Source of the DNA: Microbacterium sp. AG238
Lineage (GTDB): Bacteria; Actinomycetota; Actinomycetes; Actinomycetales; Microbacteriaceae
Reading direction: 5' to 3'
Length of the DNA: 64,000 nucleotides
Assembly: GCF_003610405.1 (NCBI RefSeq)
Contig: NZ_RAQC01000001.1
Coordinates: forward strand, 2,108,001 to 2,172,000
The notes under the pieces are model-generated. The model was not told the origin of the DNA. It saw only the letters and a program-made list of their open reading frames with translations, and did not search any database. How positions within the stretch are numbered: the stretch's first letter is position 1; each line of letters begins with the position of its first letter. The translations under genes were made by a program, and so were the position numbers. Positions 1 to 8,356 of this stretch are shown here, one piece after another.

Positions 1-2
1 AC

Positions 3-1913
3 TGGCTGCCCGCAGCCGGAACGTGGGAGGCGGCGGACGGCGTCGCGAGAGTCGTGCAGCCGGGGTCGTCGCGCGGATCGATCCTCGCGCTGACCGGCCG
101 CGGCCTCGCCGAAGCGGCGACGGCGACGGTGACCTTCGCCTCTGCGGGCGGGGGAGCCAGCGCGTGGGCGGGCTTCACGGTGCGTCGCACCGGAACAGCC
201 GACGACTACACGCAGTCCGGTTACACCGTCTTCGTGCGCAACAGCGGAGAGCTGGCGGTCATCCGCGCAGCCGGTGACGGGCAGGTCGCCGTGCTCGGCA
301 CCGCGCAGACCGACGCCCGCCCCGGTGCCGGCCCGGTGACAGTCACGGCGTCGCTCGACGGTGAGCGGATGCGGGTGGGTCTCGGTGGCGCCGGGGAGGT
401 GACGACGCTGATCGAGGTCACAGACGCCACCTTCTCGGGCAGTGGGTTCGCGCTCGCGGCGCACCGCGACGTCCGGATGTCGGTCGACGCCGTGCAGCTG
501 TCGGGCGTCATCGATCGCGCCGAGCCGGTGCCGACCGACTGCGTCGGATGGTCGGGTTCACCGGCGACGGATGCGGGTCGCGGCGAGGTGCTCGTCAGCG
601 ACGCGCGCATCGACGCGGTGTCGGCGCGCATCGCGGCGGGTGAGCAGCCGCAGACGTCTGCGTACGCGCGTCTGCTCACGGCCGCCGACGCGGGTCTCGA
701 GCGAACACCTGCTCCTCCCACGACTTTCTTCGTGCCGTTCTTCTACAACGATCCGACCGCGCACCGTGCGGCGCGGGACGGGCTGCAGAACGACGCGAAC
801 ACCGCCTACGAGCTCGCATTGGCGTATCGCCTGTCGGGTGATGCCCGCTACGGCGCGCACGCCGCGCAGTTCATCGATGCCTGGACCACGACGGTCGAAT
901 GCGTGCGTACCCGGGAGGACTCCGCGCTCGCCTTCAGCTACCACTTCCCGGCCTTCGTCCACGCCGCGGAGCTGCTGCGCGGCACTTCCGTGTGGAGTGC
1001 GGCATCCGAGGCCGTGTTCGCCGGCTTCCTGCGTGAGACGGCGACACCGGTCGCTGCGTCGATCCTGCATCGCACGAACAACTGGGGCAGCTGGGCCCTC
1101 GAGACGACGACCGCCGTCGCGGCCTACCTCGACGACGAGGCGGGGCTCGACGCTGCGAGCGCGCGCGCCGTCGAGCTGCTCGATCACCAGATCGACGAGA
1201 ACGGGCACCTTCCGGAAGAGGTCGACCGGAACAACGGCGTCGGCGATTACGGCATCTGGTACACGCACTTCTCTCTGCTGCCGCTCTTCCTCGTCGCCGA
1301 GACGCTGTCGGCGCACGCTTACGACGTGCACGATCACGTGAACGCTAACGGGCGCGGGCTCGCGGATGCCGCAGATGCCGCGACGAGATGGGTCGCCGAC
1401 CCGGCATCCTTCTCCTACTACACGGGCGACCCGGCGAAGCTCGCGAACGTGCGCACGATCGATTACCTGCGTGACGCGGGGATCACGGCGCACAGCATGA
1501 GCTACTTCGAGCTGGCGCAGAACCACTTCCCGACCGACGAGCGCGCAGCGCTGCTGGCCGAGGAAGGGCCCATGACGACGATCCATTCGGCGCCGTACCT
1601 GAGCCTCACCCACGGTGGACTCGCCGACATCACGGCGGCTCCCGGCGAAGGTGAGCCCGGCGGGGGCGAGCCAGGCGCGGGAGAACCGGGAGGGGGAACC
1701 CCCGGCGGCACGGATTCGCCGGGAGGCTCGTCGGGCACCGGTCCGGCCGGGGCGCCGGGCGGTAGCTCGGATGCCCGGGCGGTCGGCTCGCTCGCGGCAT
1801 CCGGTGGTGAGGTCTCGCTCGCGCCGCTGGCGCTCGCCGCAGGGCTGAGCCTCGGCGGCCTGCTCCTCATCGTCGCCCGGGTGCGCCGGCGAGCGGTCAC
1901 GGCGCGGGGCTGA
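3..1913 (+). CDS. Alginate lyase-family surface protein, 5' partial
   Basis: The reading frame is open at the left edge, so the true start lies outside the window; the GTG at 54 is internal to a continuing frame. The first ~500 bp encode a beta-rich, LamG-like or concanavalin-like segment. From about 690 to 1500 comes an alpha-helical toroid typical of the alginate lyase (PF05426) and heparinase-like families, with FFVPFFYNDPTAHRA and NNWGSWALETTTAVAAYL as recognisable stretches. This suggests a polysaccharide lyase acting outside the cell. A Gly/Pro/Glu-rich linker follows (about 1640-1780), then LAASG (near 1790-1810), a hydrophobic segment and a basic RVRRR tail. That is the layout of a sortase class E-type sorting signal, so covalent wall attachment is likely. 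The substrate cannot be told from sequence; alginate is only the family name. LAASG differs from the usual LAXTG. Confidence 0.8.
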   Translation, partial: WLPAAGTWEAADGVARVVQPGSSRGSILALTGRGLAEAATATVTFASAGGGASAWAGFTVRRTGTADDYTQSGYTVFVRNSGELAVIRAAGDGQVAVLGTAQTDARPGAGPVTVTASLDGERMRVGLGGAGEVTTLIEVTDATFSGSGFALAAHRDVRMSVDAVQLSGVIDRAEPVPTDCVGWSGSPATDAGRGEVLVSDARIDAVSARIAAGEQPQTSAYARLLTAADAGLERTPAPPTTFFVPFFYNDPTAHRAARDGLQNDANTAYELALAYRLSGDARYGAHAAQFIDAWTTTVECVRTREDSALAFSYHFPAFVHAAELLRGTSVWSAASEAVFAGFLRETATPVAASILHRTNNWGSWALETTTAVAAYLDDEAGLDAASARAVELLDHQIDENGHLPEEVDRNNGVGDYGIWYTHFSLLPLFLVAETLSAHAYDVHDHVNANGRGLADAADAATRWVADPASFSYYTGDPAKLANVRTIDYLRDAGITAHSMSYFELAQNHFPTDERAALLAEEGPMTTIHSAPYLSLTHGGLADITAAPGEGEPGGGEPGAGEPGGGTPGGTDSPGGSSGTGPAGAPGGSSDARAVGSLAASGGEVSLAPLALAAGLSLGGLLLIVARVRRRAVTARG

Positions 1914-1933
1914 GCCGGTCTGCCGCGGTCCCG

Positions 1934-1970
1934 CATGCAAGGGATCGCGGCAGACGCGCCGTGCATCCCG
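1934..1970. repeat. Half copy of the ~80-bp palindromic element
   Basis: The segment contains ATGCAAGGGATCGCGG followed by a GACGC-like inner arm and a TGCATCCCGG end. It matches only the left arm of the element found complete near 15.8, 16.4, 26.3 and 26.9 kb. It sits in the short gap between the convergent ends of the surface-protein gene and the alcohol dehydrogenase gene. It is read here as a decayed or partial copy. Confidence 0.5.
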
Positions 1971-1977
1971 GTACCGG

Positions 1978-3000
1978 TCAGAGGGTGAGCAGCACCTTCG
2001 TCGCGCGGCGCTCGTCCATGGCCCGGTACCCTTCGGCGGCGTCGTCGAGGGGCAGGGTCAGGTCGAACACGGCACCCGGGTCGATCGCCCCCGACATGAT
2101 GAGGTCGATCAGCTCGGGCAGGTACTGCCGCACCGGGGCGGGGCCGCCGTGCAGGTGCACGCCCGATCCGAAGAGCTCGGCGCCGGGCAGCTCGACGTCG
2201 TGCGAGACGCCGACGTAGCCGACGTGACCGCCGGCGCGGGTGGAGCGGATCGCCTGCATCATCGATTCCTGGGTCCCGACCGCCTCGATGACGGAGTGCG
2301 CGCCGAGGCCGTCGGTGAGCTCTTTGATGCGCGCGACGCCGTCGGCGCCCCGCTCTTCGACGATGTCGGTGGCGCCGAAGCGGCGGGCGAGAGCCTGGCG
2401 GTCGGCGTGGCGCGACATCGCGATGATGCGCTCGGCCCCGAGCTGCCTGGACGACAGGATGCCGAGAAGTCCGACGGCGCCATCGCCGACGACCGCGACG
2501 GTCTTGCCAGGGCCGGCCTGAGCGGCGACGGCGGCGAACCAGCCGGTGCCGAGCACGTCGGATGCCGCCAGGAGCCCGCGGATCTGGTCGTCGGTGGGCT
2601 CGCCCGGGACGACGACGAGGGTGCCGTCGGCGAGGGGGACGCGCAGCCGCTCGGCCTGCGAGCCGAGGCGGCCCATGGGAACGCGGTCGACGCAGTGCGA
2701 CTGGTAGCCGTCGCGGCAGATCTCGCACGTGTTGTCCGAGGCGATGAACGAGCCGACGACGAAGTCGCCGACCGAGAGCCCGCTGACGTCGTCACCGATC
2801 TGCTCGACGATGCCGACGTATTCGTGCCCCATCGGGATGGGACGCTTGATGGGGTCTTCGCCGCGATAGGGCCACAGGTCGGAGCCGCAGATGCAGGCCG
2901 CGGCCACCCGGATGACGGCATCCGTGGGCTTCTCGATCGTCGGGTCGTCGCGTTCCTCGACGCGGACGTCGCCGGGGGCGTGCATGATGACTCCGCGCAT
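1978..3000 (-). CDS. Zinc-dependent alcohol dehydrogenase (MDR family)
   Basis: A 340-residue medium-chain dehydrogenase/reductase. The N-terminal GroES-like domain carries the catalytic zinc ligands in CICGSD and the GHE motif (MGHEYVGIV). A structural-zinc-like lobe CEICRDGYQSHC has three cysteines where four are usual; related family members show the same pattern. The Rossmann part has VAVVGDGAVGLLGI for NAD(P) binding. The reaction is oxidation of an alcohol or reduction of an aldehyde, substrate unknown. The start is the ATG at 3000, preceded by a good GGAAGGA ribosome site. The longer frame upstream reads through the divergent transporter gene and was not used. The divergent neighbour starts 87 bp away, so the two may share a control region. 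Confidence 0.88.
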   Translation of the reverse strand: MRGVIMHAPGDVRVEERDDPTIEKPTDAVIRVAAACICGSDLWPYRGEDPIKRPIPMGHEYVGIVEQIGDDVSGLSVGDFVVGSFIASDNTCEICRDGYQSHCVDRVPMGRLGSQAERLRVPLADGTLVVVPGEPTDDQIRGLLAASDVLGTGWFAAVAAQAGPGKTVAVVGDGAVGLLGILSSRQLGAERIIAMSRHADRQALARRFGATDIVEERGADGVARIKELTDGLGAHSVIEAVGTQESMMQAIRSTRAGGHVGYVGVSHDVELPGAELFGSGVHLHGGPAPVRQYLPELIDLIMSGAIDPGAVFDLTLPLDDAAEGYRAMDERRATKVLLTL

Positions 3001-3087
3001 GGTGGCTGTCCTTCCGTAGCGGTCCTCCCATTCCACCTCATGCGACGGCTGCCGGGGTGCTTCTGGCTTCCGGTGCGGCATGCTGGC

Positions 3088-4077
3088 ATGATGCGGGCGC
3101 TCGCGGTGGTGGAACGGCACCAAGCGGCGATGTTCCTGGTGGCGCTGGTCGTGGGCGGGGTCGCGGGACTCGCGATGCCGAGCTTCGGTGAGGCGATCGA
3201 GCCGGCGCTCACCCCCGTGCTGGGCGTCCTGCTGTTCCTCACGTTCCTCTCGATCCCGCTCGCCGGGCTGCGGGAGGCTGTGCGTGACGCGCGGTTCATC
3301 GGCGCGGTGATGGTCGCGAACTTCGTCGCCGTGCCGGTGGCCGTGTGGCTGCTGTCGCGGTTCGTCGCCCATGACGCCGCGCTCCTGCTGGGCGTGCTGC
3401 TGGTGCTGTTGACGCCCTGCGTCGACTACGTCATCGTCTTCGCCGGCCTCGCTGGAGGATCGCGTGAGCGGCTGCTGGCGGCGACGCCGCTGCTCATGAT
3501 CGCGCAGCTGCTGCTTCTGCCCGCGTACGTGTGGGTGATGGCCGGGGGTGAGGCTGTCGCGGTGATCGATCCGCGCCCGTTCGCCGAAGCGTTCGTCCTG
3601 CTCATCGTCGTTCCGCTTGTGCTCGCTACCGTCGCGCAGGCGGCAGCGCGCCGTTCGCCACGCGTCGGGTCGGTGTCGTCCGGGCTGCTGCGTGCCATGG
3701 TGCCGGTGATGATGCTGACGCTGTTCGTCGCGGTCGCCTCGCAGACGGCCGCGGTCGGGGATGCGATGGTGTCGCTGGCGCCCGTGGTGCCGATCTTCGT
3801 CGCGTTCGTGCCGTGCGCAGTGGTGGTGGGAATCGTCGCGAGCCGTCTGGCCGGACTCGACGTCTCGCGCCGGCGAGCGGTGGTCTTCAGCGCTGCGACG
3901 CGCAACTCGCTCGTCGTCCTGCCGCTCGCGCTCGCGCTCCCGGCGCAGTTCGCGCTGACTCCGCTCGTGGTGGTCACGCAGACGCTCGTCGAGCTCGTCG
4001 CGATGGTCGTGCTGGTCGCGGTCGTGCCCCGGCTCATGCCCGACCGCGGCGCGCAAAGGTCAGGGTCGGCGGGGTGA
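3088..4077 (+). CDS. ACR3/bile acid symporter-type transporter
   Basis: A polytopic membrane protein of about 329 residues with roughly ten hydrophobic segments. The stretch LLTPCVDYVIVFAGLAGG resembles the TPC-containing motif around the conserved cysteine of ACR3 arsenite exporters, and the fold is that of the bile acid:sodium symporter superfamily. Export of arsenite or a related anion is therefore plausible, but no ars regulator or reductase lies nearby and the neighbour is an alcohol dehydrogenase. Two ATG codons in tandem (3088, 3091) and a GTG at 3073 are possible starts; 3088 was chosen because the hydrophobic part begins just after it. The 3' end overlaps the convergent dioxygenase gene by 18 bp. 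Confidence 0.75.
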   Translation: MMRALAVVERHQAAMFLVALVVGGVAGLAMPSFGEAIEPALTPVLGVLLFLTFLSIPLAGLREAVRDARFIGAVMVANFVAVPVAVWLLSRFVAHDAALLLGVLLVLLTPCVDYVIVFAGLAGGSRERLLAATPLLMIAQLLLLPAYVWVMAGGEAVAVIDPRPFAEAFVLLIVVPLVLATVAQAAARRSPRVGSVSSGLLRAMVPVMMLTLFVAVASQTAAVGDAMVSLAPVVPIFVAFVPCAVVVGIVASRLAGLDVSRRRAVVFSAATRNSLVVLPLALALPAQFALTPLVVVTQTLVELVAMVVLVAVVPRLMPDRGAQRSGSAG

Positions 4078-5034
4078 GACCCCGCCCGGAGCGGCGCCCG
4101 CCGCCGGTGTCGTCGTCGTGTCCACGCGAGCGGTGAGCGAGACGACGTATCCGGATGTCGTGTCGCCGGTGACGGTGGCCAGCTGGAGGGCGCCTGCATC
4201 GTCGCCGAACACGTTGTCGGAGGCGAGCGACACTTGCGCAAGGTTGCGCGCGGAACCGCTGTAGGCGGGGAGCGCGTAGACGGTGCTGCAGACGTTCTCG
4301 GGAAGGGCGACCTGTGACGTCGCGATGGCATTCGCGGCGTCGGTCATCGCCGCCGCGTCCGGGTAGACCTCGAAGTGGATGTGCGGCCACCGGCCCGGAT
4401 AGCAGGCGGGAATGATCGAGGTGAAGGTGACGACGCCGGACGCGTCGGTGACCTGCACCCCTCGCAGGTAGGTCTCGTTCTCGATCCCGGTCGAGTACAT
4501 CGAGTACCCGCCAGCGGCGTCGCACTGCCATACGTAGACGGCAGCCCCGGCGAACGGCACATCACCTCGGGCGGTGTCGAGGATCGTGAGCCGGAGGGTC
4601 ATCGGCACGCCGTCCGCGGTTGCGCCGCCCTCCAGGGACGATCGGATGTCGCTGCGGACGATGCCGGACCGCTCGAGGACGTCGGGCCCGTTCGAGCCGT
4701 CGCCGGGGTAGGGCCCGGCGGTCTCGTCAGGGATCTCGCCGGCGGGCAGGCCCGCGTTCGCGACGGCTGTCGCGGTGGGTGTCGCGGTGGGTGTCGCGGT
4801 GGGTGTCGCCGTGGGCGATGCGGCGGGCGAGACCGTCGCCGTGGGAGTGCAGGCCGCGAGAGCCGCGGCGCCCAAGCCGATGCCGGCGAGGCTCAGCATG
4901 GAACGCCGGGTCATCAGCGTGCGGATGTCGAACGCGGCGCCCTGATCGACGACTTCGTCGTCGGCGCGGTCGAGCAGGCGGCCCTCGTAGGCCGGCCCCG
5001 CGGGCGTGCGGTCGGGTTCGGGGATGCGGCTCAC
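4060..5034 (-). CDS. Tat-lipoprotein intradiol dioxygenase-like protein
   Basis: About 324 residues starting from GTG at 5034, which has a GAGGAG ribosome site upstream; an in-frame ATG at 5082 lacks one. The N-terminus has a twin-arginine signal with lipobox (TRRSMLSLAGIGLGAAALAAC), so export and lipid anchoring are expected. A PTAT repeat linker follows. The C-terminal domain has the catechol/protocatechuate dioxygenase fold: one Tyr in TAGPYPG and Tyr-His-His in ACYPGRWPHIHFEV give all four non-haem Fe(III) ligands. Ring cleavage of catechol-like compounds outside the membrane is the likely chemistry, but secreted members of this group are poorly characterised and the substrate is unknown. 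Its end overlaps the convergent transporter gene by 18 bp. Confidence 0.82.
   Translation of the reverse strand: MSRIPEPDRTPAGPAYEGRLLDRADDEVVDQGAAFDIRTLMTRRSMLSLAGIGLGAAALAACTPTATVSPAASPTATPTATPTATPTATAVANAGLPAGEIPDETAGPYPGDGSNGPDVLERSGIVRSDIRSSLEGGATADGVPMTLRLTILDTARGDVPFAGAAVYVWQCDAAGGYSMYSTGIENETYLRGVQVTDASGVVTFTSIIPACYPGRWPHIHFEVYPDAAAMTDAANAIATSQVALPENVCSTVYALPAYSGSARNLAQVSLASDNVFGDDAGALQLATVTGDTTSGYVVSLTARVDTTTTPAAGAAPGGVSPRRP
4769..4816. repeat. Four 12-bp tandem repeats in the dioxygenase linker
   Basis: The unit GTCGCGGTGGGT is repeated four times, the last copy with two changes. On the coding strand it encodes the PTAT linker between the lipobox and the catalytic domain. Such in-frame repeats can change length by slippage without breaking the frame. 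Confidence 0.85.
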
Positions 5035-5141
5035 GTCTGACTCCTCGGTTGGTTGTGCACCGAGCATCGCCCGCCAGCCCATCCGTAACGTTGGACGAGC
5101 CTATGCGCCGGATATGAGACCCGCGCGAGACGGGCGCGCCG

Positions 5142-6512
5142 TCAGAAGGGTGGTCTCTCCGGTGGTCCACCCGAGTCGATGGTGAAGCACACCGCGGGTA
5201 TCGGCACGTCTTCGCGGTACACCCGGCCGAGGGGTGAGGTCCATTCGAGGACCCCACCGCCGAGCTGTCTGACCTTCCATTTCGTGAACTGCTTCATCGA
5301 GTGGTGTCGCTGACACAGGTGGGCGAGGTTGAAGATGTGGGTGTGCCCGCCGAGGGCGTAGTCGATGGTGTGATCCAGTTCGCACCGGATCGCGGCCCGC
5401 CGACATCCGGGGAACCGGCAGTGCTGATCCCGCGCCATCAGGAGCTTCTTCATCGACGAGGTCGGCCGGTACGTGTCGATCTCGACCGGGGTGCGGGTGA
5501 CCGGGTCGATGAACAACCGGTCCCACTCGGTGACCTGCCCGGCGAGTTCACGCGCCGTGTCGGCGTCGATCGGTCCGGCACCGACCGCGTCGGCGGGGTG
5601 CTCGTCACGGCCCATCAGGGTCTCCGCCGTGACGGTGACCTGCACGCGCGCCCGGATCGCCCCGAGCCCGCCGGCCCGGTCCGTCCCGTAGGTCGGGTCG
5701 ACCACGGGTGCTCCGCCGAGGACGAGGTCGCCGAGAATGTCAGCACGCAGTTGATCCATCGTCCGGGCGTCAGGTGCAGCATCTGCCCCCGCGCCCGCAG
5801 CACCGGCCGAGGAAGCATCCGCCTCCACCGCATCACCGCAACCACCCGCATCCCGGGCGTCTTTCACGGCTTGTCCCATCTGGGTGAGCCGGTCAAGCAT
5901 CCCTGTGGCGATGACGGTCGGCAGGTTGGCGACGAGGTTCGACATCCCGTCGGCCCCGTGGAAGACCCTCACGCACCGCTCCGCCGCCGCAGCACCATGC
6001 CGCTCCGTGAACGACTGGGGGTGCACCCGCGCCGCCAAAACCTCGAGCGCACCCCGCACCCGGGACGGCACATCCCGCTCGCACACATCGATCGCGGCAT
6101 CCGCGAACGACCCTCGCACCTCATCGGGTACTCCCGTCCCAACCCGCACGATCACATCCACGTGTCCGCGTTCGATCCGCCGTTCCACCCACGCCGCGAA
6201 CACGGCCGGGTAGTCGTCGATGACGGTCATCGCGTGATCGATCTCGCCCTGCAACCGCCGATCCGTCAACCGCGCCATCCCCGCCGCCTCAGCCGCAACC
6301 GACCGCAACTCCATATCGGAGGCCATGCCCCGCACCCCACCGTGCCGGGCCTCACGCAACGCCGACCGTCCCAGATCGGCCAACGCACGCATCCGCGCGA
6401 CCTCGCCGACATGAAAGAGGTCGAGCGCCTCGGCGAATGCGGCGAATGCGGGCGCGTGCGAACCCGAATCCGGATGTCCGAATTCTGGTGCCCGGTCGCC
6501 GCTCGATGTCAT
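5142..6512 (-). CDS. DUF222 / HNH endonuclease domain protein
   Basis: A 456-residue protein of the actinobacterial DUF222-HNH (13E12-like) family. The N-terminal two thirds are the helical DUF222 region. The C-terminus has an HNH nuclease with a zinc-type Cys pair (CRFPGC) and the motif CELDHTIDYALGG followed by NLAHLCQRHH. These genes are usually multi-copy in actinobacterial genomes and their role is not established; mobile-element or DNA-processing functions have been suggested. The ATG at 6512 begins MTSSGDRAPEF; the frame continues to 6734 but the extra residues look non-coding and would overlap the upstream region of the divergent DUF3140 gene. Confidence 0.88.
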   Translation of the reverse strand: MTSSGDRAPEFGHPDSGSHAPAFAAFAEALDLFHVGEVARMRALADLGRSALREARHGGVRGMASDMELRSVAAEAAGMARLTDRRLQGEIDHAMTVIDDYPAVFAAWVERRIERGHVDVIVRVGTGVPDEVRGSFADAAIDVCERDVPSRVRGALEVLAARVHPQSFTERHGAAAAERCVRVFHGADGMSNLVANLPTVIATGMLDRLTQMGQAVKDARDAGGCGDAVEADASSAGAAGAGADAAPDARTMDQLRADILGDLVLGGAPVVDPTYGTDRAGGLGAIRARVQVTVTAETLMGRDEHPADAVGAGPIDADTARELAGQVTEWDRLFIDPVTRTPVEIDTYRPTSSMKKLLMARDQHCRFPGCRRAAIRCELDHTIDYALGGHTHIFNLAHLCQRHHSMKQFTKWKVRQLGGGVLEWTSPLGRVYREDVPIPAVCFTIDSGGPPERPPF

Positions 6513-6681
6513 GTTCCCATAATCGCAGTGACCTCCGACATTTACGTCGAATACACCTGCGAATCTGGACGACTCACGCCGTTGTCGAATTGTGGAGGAA
6601 TCGGCGACCACCAGGAACCGACCGGAACGCCGCGCTGTCAAGAGGATGCATCCCGGCAGCCGCCGCGGGCACGATCGCACC

Positions 6682-7014
6682 ATGAGCGACGACGACGACC
6701 AGACGCGGCACGAGTTCCGCGACGCCGTGAACATGAGCCCCGCAGAACTCGAGAAGTGGCTCGAGACCGACGAGTCGAAGGAGGTCGGGCAGAAGGAGGG
6801 CGGAGGCGAGTCGACGGGTCACCGGTCGGGCCGCCGCATCGTCGACATCCTGCGCACCAACAAAGGCGATCTGACCGAGTCCGACGTCTCTCACATGCGC
6901 AAGGTCGTCGGCTATGTCAGCCGGCACCTCGCGCAGCGCCCCTCCGGTGACATCACCGAGACGGCCTGGCGCTATTCGCTCATGAATTGGGGTCACGACC
7001 CCGCGAAGAAATGA
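6682..7014 (+). CDS. DUF3140 domain protein
   Basis: A 110-residue soluble acidic and basic protein beginning MSDDDDQTRHEFRDAVNMS. The sequence, with LEKWLETDESKEVGQ, HRSGRRIVDILRTNK and YVSRHLAQRP, matches the DUF3140 family, which is widespread in actinobacteria and often annotated as DNA-binding. The family resembles small chromatin-like or stress-linked proteins; the function is unproven. The ATG at 6682 begins the conserved part; an in-frame upstream ATG adds only low-quality sequence. It is followed after 28 bp by an alpha/beta hydrolase gene in the same direction. Confidence 0.78.
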   Translation: MSDDDDQTRHEFRDAVNMSPAELEKWLETDESKEVGQKEGGGESTGHRSGRRIVDILRTNKGDLTESDVSHMRKVVGYVSRHLAQRPSGDITETAWRYSLMNWGHDPAKK

Positions 7015-7042
7015 CGGCCCCGCTGGGCGGGAGAATGGAACA

Positions 7043-7849
7043 GTGAGCATCCCCGCATCCTCCGGTCTGACCGAGCTGTCCGAACCGCGATTCGTCCTCG
7101 TCGGCGAAGACGGCCATCGCATCGCCACCTACTCGTGGGGGGAGGATGAACTTCCGACCGTGGTCGTCGTCCACGGATTCGCGTCGAACACGAAGGACAA
7201 CTGGGTCTCGACCGGCTGGGTGCGAGACCTGCAGCGTGCCGGGTTCCGCGTCCTCGGTCTCGACCAGCGCGGTCACGGGGCGAGCGACAAGCCGCATCGC
7301 GCGTCCGACTACGACCTCCATCAGCTCGCCTCCGACGTCGAGGCGGTGCTCGACACCTACCTCGTCGACACGGCGATGTACGTCGGATACTCGCTGGGTG
7401 CGCGCGTGGGCTGGGAGGTGCTGAAGGACTTCTCGGCGCGCATCACCCGCGGTGTGCTGGGTGGCGTGCCCGACGGCATCCCGCTCGCCCGCCTCGACAT
7501 CGACCAGGTGCGGGCGCTCGTCGAGAACGGCACCGAGGTGACCGATCCGGTCACGCAGAACTACGTTCGACTGACCGAACGGGTTCCGGGCAACGACCTG
7601 CGGGCGTTGCTGGCGATCGCCGGCGGCATGCGCGCCTCGGGCACCGTCGACCCCGACCCCGCCAACGCGCCGGAGCAGCCTGTGCTGTTCGCGACAGGAT
7701 CGCGCGACGCGATCATCGAGGGATCGAAAGCCCTCGCCGCCGCGACGCCGCAGGGACGATTCGTCGAGATCCCCGACCGGCATCACTTCAATGCGCCGGG
7801 GTCGCGGGTGTTCCGACAGACCGCGATCGAGTTCCTCACCGAAGGATGA
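7043..7849 (+). CDS. Alpha/beta hydrolase
   Basis: A 268-residue single-domain alpha/beta hydrolase. The oxyanion-hole HG motif is VVVHGFASN (about residues 42-50), the nucleophile elbow is GYSLG with Ser117, and a C-terminal His near DRHHFN (about 248) completes the triad. The pattern DQRGHGASDKP is typical of the epoxide-hydrolase/haloperoxidase-like branch. The substrate is unknown. The GTG start is preceded by a purine-rich GGGAGAATGGA. It may be co-transcribed with the DUF3140 gene 28 bp upstream. Confidence 0.85.
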   Translation: MSIPASSGLTELSEPRFVLVGEDGHRIATYSWGEDELPTVVVVHGFASNTKDNWVSTGWVRDLQRAGFRVLGLDQRGHGASDKPHRASDYDLHQLASDVEAVLDTYLVDTAMYVGYSLGARVGWEVLKDFSARITRGVLGGVPDGIPLARLDIDQVRALVENGTEVTDPVTQNYVRLTERVPGNDLRALLAIAGGMRASGTVDPDPANAPEQPVLFATGSRDAIIEGSKALAAATPQGRFVEIPDRHHFNAPGSRVFRQTAIEFLTEG

Positions 7850-7868
7850 CCCGGCGCCGGCCGCGGCG

Positions 7869-8318
7869 TCATGACGATGCGCGCCGGTAGGCGTCGCCGA
7901 GCCAGCGGTCGTAGGCGAGCCACGGGTCGGATGCCGCTGCCCGCAACGTCTCGATGTGCACAGTGAGCGGGTCGGCGAAGGTGAACCACTCACCGCCTTC
8001 GCGGAGCGCCGCGTACTCGCGGTGCCGCTGCTGTTCGAGCGGCCGGCCGCCGCGCTCGAGCGCAAGGAGCTCGTCGTGCCGGATCGCGGCCAGCCGCTGA
8101 CGCGGCCGCTCGCTCGTGCCGATCTTCACGCGTGCGCCGAATCGCAGGTAGTAGACGACGGGGACGACCGGTCGGGGTAGATCGGCGTCGAACGCATCGC
8201 CCAGGCGCCACCCGCAGCGCCGACACAGCCAATGCCCCGTGTCGGCGTCGACCCCGCCCGCCCGCCCGCCGCAGACGCGGCACGGGGACGGCATCTCGGA
8301 TATCGGCGAGGCGGGCAC
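7869..8318 (-). CDS. T5orf172/GIY-YIG-like protein with N-terminal zinc ribbon
   Basis: A 149-residue protein. The N-terminus has two Cys-x2-Cys pairs (CRVC and CRRC) forming a small zinc ribbon. The middle has VYYLRFGARVKIGTS, then RLAAIRHDELLAL and a late GEWF, the order seen in the T5orf172/MUG113 branch of the GIY-YIG nuclease superfamily. The divergent GIY-YIG tyrosines are only partly visible, so nuclease activity is not certain. It stands alone between a convergent hydrolase gene and an oxidoreductase gene on the same strand. Confidence 0.7.
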   Translation of the reverse strand: MPASPISEMPSPCRVCGGRAGGVDADTGHWLCRRCGWRLGDAFDADLPRPVVPVVYYLRFGARVKIGTSERPRQRLAAIRHDELLALERGGRPLEQQRHREYAALREGGEWFTFADPLTVHIETLRAAASDPWLAYDRWLGDAYRRASS

Positions 8319-8356
8319 GACTCCAGGATCGCGCCCGCCTCCGACATCCGGTCGGG

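Noticed and set aside
2149-3087. N-terminal extension of the transporter frame back to 2149
   Set aside because: The extra 313 codons are the complement of the alcohol dehydrogenase gene and show no membrane or domain character.
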